This document shows, in pieces, positions 8,088 through 14,688 of a stretch of DNA of 18,620 bases. Made by a program: the position numbers and the translations under genes. The notes below the pieces were generated by a model. It was not told the origin of the DNA, did not search any database, and was given only the letters and a program-made list of their open reading frames with translations. The DNA comes from Bacillota bacterium (lineage in GTDB: Bacteria > Bacillota > Clostridia > Acetivibrionales > DSM-1351): assembly GCA_023397905.1 (NCBI GenBank), contig JAEWSZ010000016.1, positions 1 through 18,620 of the forward strand, read 5' to 3'. Positions within the stretch are counted from its first letter, which is position 1; each line of letters opens with the position of its first letter.

Positions 8088-8175
8088 AAAGTACCATTAG
8101 CCTTTCTGGCTCACAAAAGTTTAATGATTAATCCACGCACATACCGTGAGCCGGATAAGGCGTGAATGGTACTTT
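8088..8175 (-). promoter_or_regulatory. Long stem-loop covering the DUF4434 ribosome site
   Basis: On the plus strand AAAGTACCATT (8088-8098) pairs with AATGGTACTTT (8165-8175), GCCTT (8100-8104) with AAGGC (8157-8161), and GGCTCAC (8108-8114) with GTGAGCC (8146-8152): 23 pairs with small internal loops and a 31-nt loop. In the minus-strand mRNA the base of the stem ends one nucleotide before the ATG at 8086, and the AGAAAGG ribosome site (8107-8101) is partly paired. Folding should hinder translation. It could also be a protein-binding palindrome in DNA. Confidence 0.6.
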
Positions 8176-8181
8176 GCGCAT

Positions 8182-8218
8182 CGCCATTCCGCACGCTTTT
8201 TGTGCGGAAATTTTGGCG
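8182..8218. repeat. Stem-loop, second in the leader
   Basis: CGCCATTCCGCAC (8182-8194) pairs with GTGCGGAA (8202-8209) and TGGCG (8214-8218), 13 pairs in all, with a 4-nt bulge on one side and a 7-nt loop. Neither strand has a T-run after it, so it is not a standard intrinsic terminator. Confidence 0.65.
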
Positions 8219-8234
8219 GCGCCTTTATTCCGCC

Positions 8235-8280
8235 GGAGGCCGTTAGTTTGAAAGTGCTTTTTCTTTCAAACTAACCCTCC
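8235..8280. repeat. Stem-loop, third in the leader: perfect 13-bp palindrome
   Basis: GTTAGTTTGAAAG (8242-8254) and CTTTCAAACTAAC (8263-8275) form a perfect 13-bp stem with an 8-nt loop. It is extended by GGAGG (8235-8239) and CCTCC (8276-8280) across a CC bulge. There is no T-run on either side. On the minus strand the outer arm is a strong Shine-Dalgarno sequence. Confidence 0.7.
8243..8269 (-). CDS. Possible 8-codon leader peptide
   Basis: On the minus strand AAGGAGG (8282-8276) is followed after 6 nt by TTG, then seven sense codons and TAA: MKEKALSN. The start lies in one arm and the stop in the other arm of the 13-bp stem-loop. Translation would open the stem. The only support is spacing and ribosome-site quality; so short a frame could arise by chance. 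Confidence 0.25.
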   Translation of the reverse strand: MKEKALSN

Positions 8281-8309
8281 TTATAGATTAAAATGAAATA
8301 TTTTCCATT

Positions 8310-8315
8310 ATTATA
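8310..8315 (-). promoter_or_regulatory. Candidate -10 box for the DUF4434 transcript
   Basis: A consensus TATAAT on the minus strand. No clear -35 lies 16-18 nt upstream, as expected of an activator-dependent promoter. The start would fall near 8303, giving a leader of about 217 nt that contains all three stem-loops. Confidence 0.3.
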
Positions 8316-8485
8316 TCTGAATATAAAAGCGATAAATACCGTAATTCGGAAATGATTGACCGGAAATGGGAAGATATAATATCCTGATACATACAACCTA
8401 AAATAGTGGTAACTTTTCCGTATGCAGATATGCTATGATTTAAAAAGAAAAAGAAAAAAATCAATTTAAAATCGGGGGTGTTAAA

Positions 8486-9232
8486 TTGAAGATTTCTTTT
8501 AATGAGTTTTTAAATACCGTTATTAAGGCAAATCACTTTAATACTTCTGCGATGTTGAAATCCTACAGGATAATTTATTATAAATCAGGCAGCGGCCAGG
8601 CCATGATCGGTTCTTCTTTTTTTAAATTCAAGGACGGAATGTATGCTGTAATTGCCCCAAATGAAATGTTTGAAGGTATCGTGACCTCCCAGGCGGAAGA
8701 AATGATATGTGAGTTCATCGCTGAGCCTGCTGCGGAAAAATTGCACAGCGGTATCTACGCGGATAACGACAACCTCATTTTGAAGCAATTTGAAAAAATA
8801 CGCCACGAGCACCGCCTCAGGGAAAACTACCGGGATGTGTTCCTGGACTTGTTTTCCGCCGAACTATACTATCTGATACTGCGCAACTCCAGCAAAACTT
8901 CCCGGAAAGCCGTAACAATACGCGACATTGTAGAGTATATCGACGAAAATTTCTATGAGGATATAAAAGTCGAAGACCTGGCAAAAAAAGCCGGCTATAC
9001 CTGCAGGCATTTCCGCAACCTGTTTCTTGAAACCACTGGGCTTCCTCCGTCGGAATATCTGCTGAAAAAACGTCTTGAGATTTCAAAGAAGCTGCTGCTT
9101 AACACGTCGCAGAATATTGTGGAAGTATCCCAGTCCTGCGGGTTTTCTTCCGCCTCCCAGTTTGCAATGTTTTTTAAACGCTATACCCAAATGACGCCTT
9201 CCGAATTCAGGAACTGCAATATTACTGCCTGA
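8486..9232 (+). CDS. AraC-family transcriptional regulator
   Basis: A 248-residue regulator. The N-terminal about 140 residues resemble a short cupin-like sensing region without clear metal ligands. The C-terminal part (about 143-243) is a standard AraC DNA-binding domain: helix-turn-helix one near 160-182 (VEDLAKKAGYTCRHFRNLF), helix-turn-helix two near 210-232 (VSQSCGFSSASQFAMFFKRY), then the closing MTPSEFR. The start is TTG 8486, with GGGGGTG (8474-8480) 5 nt before it. It diverges from the secreted DUF4434 gene and most likely controls that gene; self-regulation is also possible. Confidence 0.9.
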   Translation: MKISFNEFLNTVIKANHFNTSAMLKSYRIIYYKSGSGQAMIGSSFFKFKDGMYAVIAPNEMFEGIVTSQAEEMICEFIAEPAAEKLHSGIYADNDNLILKQFEKIRHEHRLRENYRDVFLDLFSAELYYLILRNSSKTSRKAVTIRDIVEYIDENFYEDIKVEDLAKKAGYTCRHFRNLFLETTGLPPSEYLLKKRLEISKKLLLNTSQNIVEVSQSCGFSSASQFAMFFKRYTQMTPSEFRNCNITA

Positions 9233-9295
9233 TACTCGGACCATTCCCATATCCGGTACGGGTATCAAAACCGCCTTAATCAATTTAAAACACAA

Positions 9296-9327
9296 TATCC
9301 CGCGTCAAGTACCGTTAACGCGGGATA
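9296..9327. terminator. Stem-loop between convergent genes
   Basis: TATCCCGCGT (9296-9305) and ACGCGGGATA (9318-9327) form a perfect 10-bp GC-rich stem with a 12-nt loop between the stops of the AraC gene (9232) and nanE (9358). T-runs are weak on both sides (the minus side has GTGTTTT after 7 nt), so termination strength is uncertain. Confidence 0.55.
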
Positions 9328-9357
9328 ATCAGATAAACATAAATTATTTATTTTTTA

Positions 9358-10050
9358 TTATTTATTTTGAATCATATTTACAAAACGTTCGGTTATATCT
9401 TTTGGCCTTGTTATGGCAGTGCCCACTACAGCCGCCCAGACACCCAGCTCAAGGGCTTCCTTAAGCTGCTCCGGAGTCCAGATTCCCCCCTCTGCAATAA
9501 TGGGTATATCGAGAGAATCCACATACCGTTTAATAAGCTCAAAATTTGGAATTTCAGCCTCTTTTGTATAATCGGTATAACCCGACATGGTAGTGCCCAC
9601 AATATCAAACCCCAGTTCTTTTGCTTTTAATCCCTCTTCATAGCAGGATGTGTCAGCCATAAAAATCTGGTCCGGATACTTTTCTTTTGCCCTGTAGAAT
9701 AACCTGTCCAATGTCTCATTGCCTGGGCGTATCCTGTCGGTAGCATCCATGGCGATGATTTCGGGGCCTACCTCCACCAAAGCATCAATTTCCTTCATTG
9801 TAGGTGTGATATAAATCTCGCTGTCACTGTAGTCGACTTTATAAAGCCCAATGACAGGAATATCTACGGTCTTCTTTATTTCTGCAATATCGGAGGGAGT
9901 ATTCGCACGGATTCCCACCGCTCCTCCCTGAAAAGCAGCCAGTGCCATTCTCCCCATGATAAAAGAACTGTATAAGGGTTCTGAGCTCAATGCCTGACAG
10001 GATACAATCAAACCATGTTGTAATTGTTTCAAAATTTGTCTCTTTTCCAT
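9358..10050 (-). CDS. nanE: N-acetylmannosamine-6-phosphate 2-epimerase
   Basis: A 230-residue TIM-barrel enzyme that converts ManNAc-6-P to GlcNAc-6-P in sialic acid or ManNAc breakdown. Family features are all present: LIVSCQALSSEPLYS (14-28), GAVGIRAN (43-50), PVIGLYK (65-71) with the catalytic lysine K71, MADTSCYEEG (131-140), and IIAEGGIWTPEQ (184-195) with the conserved glutamate E187, then VVGTAITRP (208-216). Length is normal. It is the last gene of the ABC transporter operon, 70 nt after the second permease, with its own ribosome site (AGGGGAT). The operon order supports import of ManNAc or sialic acid. Neither the aldolase NanA nor the kinase NanK is encoded nearby. Confidence 0.95.
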   Translation of the reverse strand: MEKRQILKQLQHGLIVSCQALSSEPLYSSFIMGRMALAAFQGGAVGIRANTPSDIAEIKKTVDIPVIGLYKVDYSDSEIYITPTMKEIDALVEVGPEIIAMDATDRIRPGNETLDRLFYRAKEKYPDQIFMADTSCYEEGLKAKELGFDIVGTTMSGYTDYTKEAEIPNFELIKRYVDSLDIPIIAEGGIWTPEQLKEALELGVWAAVVGTAITRPKDITERFVNMIQNK

Positions 10051-10120
10051 TTTATATCCCCTGTTTACTTTTAAATTTAATGATACACATCCAAATTGCA
10101 GATTAAGGATAAAAATGAAA

Positions 10121-10981
10121 CTATCCTTTAATACCTGTTATAGTAATTCCTTCAATAAAATATGACTGTGCAAAGAAGAACAATATGATAATCGGAACCG
10201 TAAAAATAGCCGACGCAGCCATCATGGGCCCCCATTCCACAAAGTGCGTCTGCATGAAAGCCTGCAAACCGAGAGAAAGAGTATACTGTTCATCCTTGTT
10301 CAGGTAAAGCAGCGGCCCTAAAAAATCAGACCAGCTATTCAAAAATGTAAAAATTGCTACGCTTGTGATTGCCGGCTTGCAAAGGGGAATTATTATTTTC
10401 AGAAATATAGTAAAATCCTTTGCTCCGTCAATAGTCGCGGATTCAACCAGGGAGTCCGGAATAGTCTTAAAAAACTGGCGCAGCAGGAATATGTAATATG
10501 CGCTCCCCAAAAATGCCGGCAAAACCAGAGGTGTTATTGTCCCAACCATGTTCAGCTTTGTAAAAACAAGATATAAAGGGATCATGGTAACCTGGGACGG
10601 GATCATCATTGTTCCTATAATAAGCGGGAACAGGTACTTGCTCCCTTTCCACTTGATCTTTGACATGGAGTACGCAACCATGGAAGATGAGGTAACCGTT
10701 CCGATCACACACAAAACCGTTATGACAACCGTATTCAGCAAATAGCGGAGAAACGGCATCTTGGTTACGGCTAAAAAGTAGTTGTTAAAATAAAATTTTT
10801 CAGGCAAAATAGTGGGCGGATAACGGTATATTTCCTCAAAGCTTTTAAAGGATGTAAAAAGCATCCATAAGAACGGAACGAGGAATATTAAAGATAAAAC
10901 GGCTGTTATAACATACACTATTGCCCTTGATATGTTCTTTTTAATCTTTGTATTACTGCCAGATGTATTAATCGTCTCCAT
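10121..10981 (-). CDS. Sugar ABC transporter permease, MalG type
   Basis: A 286-residue inner-membrane protein with about six membrane segments. The cytoplasmic EAA loop that docks the ATPase reads ESATIDGAKDFTIFLKIIIP (180-199), followed by the C-terminal FFFAQSYFIEGITITGIKG typical of carbohydrate uptake CUT1 (MalG-like) permeases. Its start overlaps the end of the partner permease gene by 14 nt, indicating co-translation; AGGTGGG is the ribosome site. Together with the MalF-type partner it forms the channel. No ATPase gene is in the window, so a shared MsmK/UgpC-type ATPase elsewhere is likely. Confidence 0.93.
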   Translation of the reverse strand: METINTSGSNTKIKKNISRAIVYVITAVLSLIFLVPFLWMLFTSFKSFEEIYRYPPTILPEKFYFNNYFLAVTKMPFLRYLLNTVVITVLCVIGTVTSSSMVAYSMSKIKWKGSKYLFPLIIGTMMIPSQVTMIPLYLVFTKLNMVGTITPLVLPAFLGSAYYIFLLRQFFKTIPDSLVESATIDGAKDFTIFLKIIIPLCKPAITSVAIFTFLNSWSDFLGPLLYLNKDEQYTLSLGLQAFMQTHFVEWGPMMAASAIFTVPIIILFFFAQSYFIEGITITGIKG

Positions 10982-11930
10982 ATGTAACCCACCTATCCTG
11001 TGTTTTAAATATAATCGCTGTCACGGCAACAACAATTATAAACAAAATCCATGCCATCGCAGATGCCTTACCCATCTTGAAGTATCCAAAAGCATTGTGG
11101 AATAAGTACAATGAATAAAACAACATGGAATTTTCAGGACCGCCGCTTACGGCATTAAGACCGCTTCCTGCAGTTGAACCGTTAATCATCAGATACGCCT
11201 GAGTAAAATACTGGAAATAGTAAATAATATTCATAATCAGCTGGAAAAATATAACCGGTGATACGCTTGGCAGCGTTATTTTAAAGAAACGCTGAAAAGT
11301 GTTTGCACCATCCATTTCAGCCGCTTCATAAAGTGAACGCGGCACATCCTGCAGAGACGCCAGAAATATGATCATCATGCTTCCGACTCCCCACACTCCG
11401 ATAATTATCAGCGCGGGCTTGGTACACGCAGGATCCATCAACCAGTTGGGCTGAGGCACTCCCAGCAGTTTTAAACCCGCATTGAGCAACCCCACCTTCG
11501 GATTTAAAATCCATATCCACAATAATGAAGATGCCACCGTAGGAACAATACTGGGCAGGTAAAAAATCGTCCTGAAAACAGGAAGCCCCTGTATTTTCTG
11601 ATTTAGCAGTACGGCTAACAGCAGCGCCGCTATTAAACTTACCGGAGTTCCTATTATAACCATGTAAAAAGTATTCCATAAACTTTTATAGAATTTCTCA
11701 TCTGCAAACAATGCCGAATAATTCCCGAATCCGACCCATTTGGGAGCCTGGAATATGTTAAAATCCGTCAGGCTGTAATATATGGAAATACAGATCGGAT
11801 ACAGACTAAATGCCAGAAAACCAATTATCCATGGCAATGCAAATAAAATACCCGTCCTTGTTCTGCTTCTCTCTAATTTTGATCTATGCGTTTTTTTAAC
11901 AGCTATGTTCGATATACCGGGCTCAATCAT
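10968..11930 (-). CDS. Sugar ABC transporter permease, MalF/UgpA type
   Basis: A 320-residue integral membrane protein with about six membrane segments after a basic N-terminus. The EAA loop is YEAAEMDGANTFQRFFKITL (201-220). The motif LFALPWIIGFLAFSLYP in the first segment is typical of CUT1 permeases. GGAGG lies 9 nt before the ATG. It follows the solute-binding protein gene after 101 nt that contain a strong stem-loop, and overlaps the next permease. Substrate inferred from nanE in the same operon: an amino sugar, perhaps sialic acid. Confidence 0.93.
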   Translation of the reverse strand: MIEPGISNIAVKKTHRSKLERSRTRTGILFALPWIIGFLAFSLYPICISIYYSLTDFNIFQAPKWVGFGNYSALFADEKFYKSLWNTFYMVIIGTPVSLIAALLLAVLLNQKIQGLPVFRTIFYLPSIVPTVASSLLWIWILNPKVGLLNAGLKLLGVPQPNWLMDPACTKPALIIIGVWGVGSMMIIFLASLQDVPRSLYEAAEMDGANTFQRFFKITLPSVSPVIFFQLIMNIIYYFQYFTQAYLMINGSTAGSGLNAVSGGPENSMLFYSLYLFHNAFGYFKMGKASAMAWILFIIVVAVTAIIFKTQDRWVTYGDD

Positions 11931-11966
11931 ATAACAGCCTCCAATTGCTAAAGATTAGACAAAGAC

Positions 11967-12016
11967 TTTTCAAGTAATGATACATTGCTCCATTGCAATA
12001 TATCATTACTTGAAAA
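11967..12016 (-). other. Stem-loop between binding-protein and permease genes
   Basis: TTTTCAAGTAATGATA (11967-11982) and its exact complement (12001-12016) form a 16-bp stem. An inner ATTGC/GCAAT (11984-11988, 11995-11999) adds 5 more pairs. The 3' side on either strand is A-rich, not T-rich, so this is not an intrinsic terminator. Placed just after the solute-binding protein stop, it fits an mRNA-stabilising element that gives more binding protein than permease, as at malE-malF. Confidence 0.6.
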
Positions 12017-12031
12017 AATGCTGCTTTATTA

Positions 12032-13363
12032 TTATTTGAATAATTCACTGCCTTTTTCGTTTATGTTTTTCAGCGTGGTAGCTATATCCTGTTTGAGATT
12101 CATGCACAATTCCGTCTGTTCGTTGACAAGCGTATTGTACTCACCGTTCTTAGGACCGCTTGGGATAGCTATGAGGTTCGGGCTTTTTGCAAGCTGTGTA
12201 TAGAAATCCGTATCATAGCCTTTGAGGAATTCTTCATTGGTGAGCAGGGAGAGTCTCGATGGGAAATCACCCTGGGCAATTGTGAAGCCAAGCTGGCCTT
12301 TTTCTCCCACATAATATGCCAGGAAGTCAAAAGCGCCGTCTTTATTCTTTGAGTTTGATGTTATGAAAAGCATTGATGAGGATGCGTTTGCTCTTCCTGC
12401 CAGTTCCGGGTTATCCTTGGGATAGGGAACAAAAGTCACGCCGTAATCGATGTCGGATTTAAATGTCTCCTTAATATCCTTTCCCATCCAGGGTCCGTCA
12501 ATACGGAAGGTCTGTTTGCCCATTAGGAATGGGTCTGTGGGATCGAGGTACTTTCCTCCGGAGGAGAACTTAACAACATTTTCAAGTCCGAACTTTTGGC
12601 GGTAATCTCTTGCAAGCTGCAATGCCATCTTATTTCCGGCGTCATCAGCCGCTGCAGGTTTGCCGTCTTTGGTATACCAGCCGCCTCCGGCCGCTGCTGT
12701 GAATGCATCAAGATAATATACTGACGGGAAATCAGGAAATCCGCAGACATCGATGGAACCGTCCGTATTTAAAGTAGTAGTCTTAACCGCCATCTCGTAC
12801 ATTTCTTCCATTGTCTTGGGAGGTTCCGTATAACCGGCGTTTTTTAACAACGTCCTGTTGTAATATAAACCCGATAAGTTAACGTTGCAAGGCAATGCGT
12901 ATATTTTTCCGTCCATCTTCATACTTTCTACTGATGCAGGGATAAAATCATTTATATCGTAATTTGTTTTTGCTATGTAATCATCCAATGGTTCCATTAT
13001 TCCGGCACTTGCATATTTACCCACATTGCTTCCGAAATCATCGGTTAAGTCCGGACCGTTTCCTGCGGAAATAGCGGCCATTATTTTCTGTGAATCAGGA
13101 ACAGAAAGAGCTTCAACTACGTATTTATCGCTCTGTGCATTGTAATCCTGGACCAATTTGTCGATTCTTCCTACTGCATCACCGCTCCATAAGTACCAGA
13201 ACAAAACCTTTGTCTTTTCAGCCGGGGCAGCATTTGACCCTGATGCGGTTGAACCGGAACTCGCCGTTGATGTACCCGAGTTACCGCATCCAGCGTTAAA
13301 TGACGCCAATAAACCAATTACCAAAGCGCCCGCCATTAATCTTTTGAGATTAATCTTTTTCAT
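12032..13363 (-). CDS. Sugar ABC transporter substrate-binding lipoprotein (family 1)
   Basis: About 443 residues. I place the start at the ATG at 13363 (MKKINLKRLM) because the upstream in-frame ATG at 13378 is followed directly by GGAGGG, the ribosome site of the later start. The signal sequence ends at NAGCG with the lipid-carrying cysteine at C26; -3 is asparagine, which is unusual for a lipobox, though the rest fits. A Ser/Thr/Gly-rich linker follows, then a family 1 extracellular solute-binding fold with KVLFWYLWSGDAVGRIDKL near its start, DDFGSNVGKYASAGIMEPLD, and the INGGxx-like region replaced by FRIDGPWMGKDI. It binds sugar outside the membrane for the two downstream permeases. First gene of the nanE operon. 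Confidence 0.93.
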   Translation of the reverse strand: MKKINLKRLMAGALVIGLLASFNAGCGNSGTSTASSGSTASGSNAAPAEKTKVLFWYLWSGDAVGRIDKLVQDYNAQSDKYVVEALSVPDSQKIMAAISAGNGPDLTDDFGSNVGKYASAGIMEPLDDYIAKTNYDINDFIPASVESMKMDGKIYALPCNVNLSGLYYNRTLLKNAGYTEPPKTMEEMYEMAVKTTTLNTDGSIDVCGFPDFPSVYYLDAFTAAAGGGWYTKDGKPAAADDAGNKMALQLARDYRQKFGLENVVKFSSGGKYLDPTDPFLMGKQTFRIDGPWMGKDIKETFKSDIDYGVTFVPYPKDNPELAGRANASSSMLFITSNSKNKDGAFDFLAYYVGEKGQLGFTIAQGDFPSRLSLLTNEEFLKGYDTDFYTQLAKSPNLIAIPSGPKNGEYNTLVNEQTELCMNLKQDIATTLKNINEKGSELFK

Positions 13364-13436
13364 TAACAATCCCTCCATTATATTTATTGTGAATAAAAAC
13401 TTTATTTATTTGCAGTTACAGATGCAAACAACGGAG

Positions 13437-13468
13437 GTCAATTATGATCGCTTTCAACCGTAATTGAC
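13437..13468. promoter_or_regulatory. Inverted repeat GTCAATTA/TAATTGAC, candidate operator
   Basis: GTCAATTA (13437-13444) and TAATTGAC (13461-13468) are exact complements 16 nt apart, lying about 41-72 nt downstream of the predicted start of the solute-binding protein transcript. It is a possible roadblock operator for the adjacent RpiR regulator. Confidence 0.35.
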
Positions 13469-13515
13469 TTTGATAAAACTTTTGTAACTTTGGTTAATTT
13501 TTGTTCACAATTATG

Positions 13516-13543
13516 AGTATAACATAAAAAAAATTTTTTTCAA
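13516..13543 (-). promoter_or_regulatory. Promoter of the ABC transporter-nanE operon
   Basis: On the minus strand TTGAAA (13543-13538), 16-nt spacer, TATACT (13521-13516). The predicted start near 13509 gives a leader of about 145 nt. Confidence 0.5.
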
Positions 13544-13737
13544 TATTGTTTTGAATTAAATTAAGATTTTATTGTTAAACGCTATATGTTTGTTTAATTT
13601 CAACAAATTTCCAATGTGTTTTTAGGAAAAATAGCATATATTAAGACTTAATATTTGGAATTTTTATTTTTTTATGAAAAATATTTTCTTTTATTTTACA
13701 GGAAATAGGATGAAATATCTTTATTTAAATAAAAATA

Positions 13738-13766
13738 TTGAAAAATATTTTTATTTAATGTAATAT
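13738..13766 (+). promoter_or_regulatory. Promoter of the RpiR-type regulator
   Basis: TTGAAA (13738-13743), 17-nt spacer, TAATAT (13761-13766). The start near 13773 gives a short leader with ribosome site AAAGAGG (13784-13790). Confidence 0.5.
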
Positions 13767-13801
13767 TAAAAGCAGTTCTTAGAAAAGAGGCAAATTTATT
13801 T

Positions 13802-14659
13802 ATGGACAATGATGTTCTGTTAAAGATTTTAAGCAGTGAAAAAATATTGACAAAAGCGGAGCGAAAAGTGGCGGACTTTATTTTGCAGTCCCCACAGGAA
13901 GTGATGTACATGTCCATCACCGACCTGGCGGAGCGCTGCGGTGTTGGCGATACAACCGTTTTCCGCTTTTGCAAGACTTTGAAGATAAGCGGATATCAGG
14001 ATTTTAAAATGATGCTTGCACAATCGTTGAGCAACAACAAAACCTCAAGTGCAATAACATTATCGGATGAAATAAATATTTCCGATTCCACCGATGAGGT
14101 GTGCCGCAAACTTTTAAACACCGATATTGCAGCACTTAATCAGACATTTGAAATGATAAATATTGATGATATACATACTGCTATTGATATGATATCCTCC
14201 GCAAAACTCATTTATTTCTTCGGCGCCGGTTCTTCCTCGGTCACCGCTTTAGAAGCGTGCTACAAATTTGCGCGCATTCTGCCCAATGTGGTGTCTACGC
14301 AGGATATACACATGCAGGCAATGTCCTCTTCCCTGTTGACCGAGCAGGACCTGGTGATCGCTTTCTCCTATTCCGGTTCCACCAAGGATATTATTGATAT
14401 TTTAAAGCGCGCCAAGCAGAACCATGCAAAAACTATCTGCATAACGCGGTTTTCAGAGTCCCCTCTCACCGCGTATGCAGATATTATTTTACTGTGCGGC
14501 GCAAACGAAGGCCCTTTTCAGGGCGGCTCCCTTTCTGCCAAGGTTGCCCAGATGTATCTGGTGGATATCTTATATACCGAATATTTTAAGAAAAACTATA
14601 TAGACTGCGACAGAAACAAAAAGCGCACCACCCAATCCATTGTCAACAAGCTTTTATAG
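13802..14659 (+). CDS. RpiR/MurR-family regulator (HTH + SIS)
   Basis: A 285-residue regulator. Residues 1-77 are the RpiR helix-turn-helix (ERKVADFILQ, DLAERCGVGDTTVFRFCKTL). Residues about 125-260 are a SIS sugar-phosphate binding domain with FFGAGSSS (139-146) and SYSGST (189-194). Regulators of this class sense phosphorylated sugars. Clostridial and other NanR proteins that respond to ManNAc-6-P or sialic acid pathway intermediates belong to this family, so control of the divergent ABC-nanE operon is likely. The C-terminus after residue 260 is basic. Confidence 0.92.
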   Translation: MDNDVLLKILSSEKILTKAERKVADFILQSPQEVMYMSITDLAERCGVGDTTVFRFCKTLKISGYQDFKMMLAQSLSNNKTSSAITLSDEINISDSTDEVCRKLLNTDIAALNQTFEMINIDDIHTAIDMISSAKLIYFFGAGSSSVTALEACYKFARILPNVVSTQDIHMQAMSSSLLTEQDLVIAFSYSGSTKDIIDILKRAKQNHAKTICITRFSESPLTAYADIILLCGANEGPFQGGSLSAKVAQMYLVDILYTEYFKKNYIDCDRNKKRTTQSIVNKLL

Positions 14660-14688
14660 CAGTATTCAAATCAAGCTTTCTTAGTATA

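Larger units (their letters stand above)
8087..8485. other. Intergenic leader and divergent promoter region
   Basis: About 400 nt between the divergent DUF4434 and AraC genes. The half next to DUF4434 (8088-8280) holds three stem-loops and a possible leader peptide, described separately. The half next to the AraC gene (8281-8485) is AT-rich, with a minus-strand TATAAT at 8310-8315 and a CGGAAATG direct repeat at 8347-8354 and 8361-8368. No other coding signal is visible. Confidence 0.7.
13379..13801. other. AT-rich divergent regulatory region
   Basis: About 420 nt, very AT-rich, between the divergent solute-binding protein and RpiR genes. It holds promoters for both directions and one inverted repeat, listed separately. 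No convincing reading frame or RNA gene is seen. Confidence 0.7.

Noticed and set aside
8146..8163. GCCGGATAAGGCGT resembles part of E. coli REP elements
   Set aside because: The match covers only one half of a REP; the partner arm here is a different sequence and the gene content is not enterobacterial. Treated as coincidence.
8358..8380. TTGACC followed by TATAAT as a promoter for the second AraC gene
   Set aside because: The spacer is only 13 nt, too short for a normal sigma-A promoter.
13364..13378. Five-residue extension of the solute-binding protein (MEGLL)
   Set aside because: These codons contain the GGAGGG ribosome site of the following ATG.
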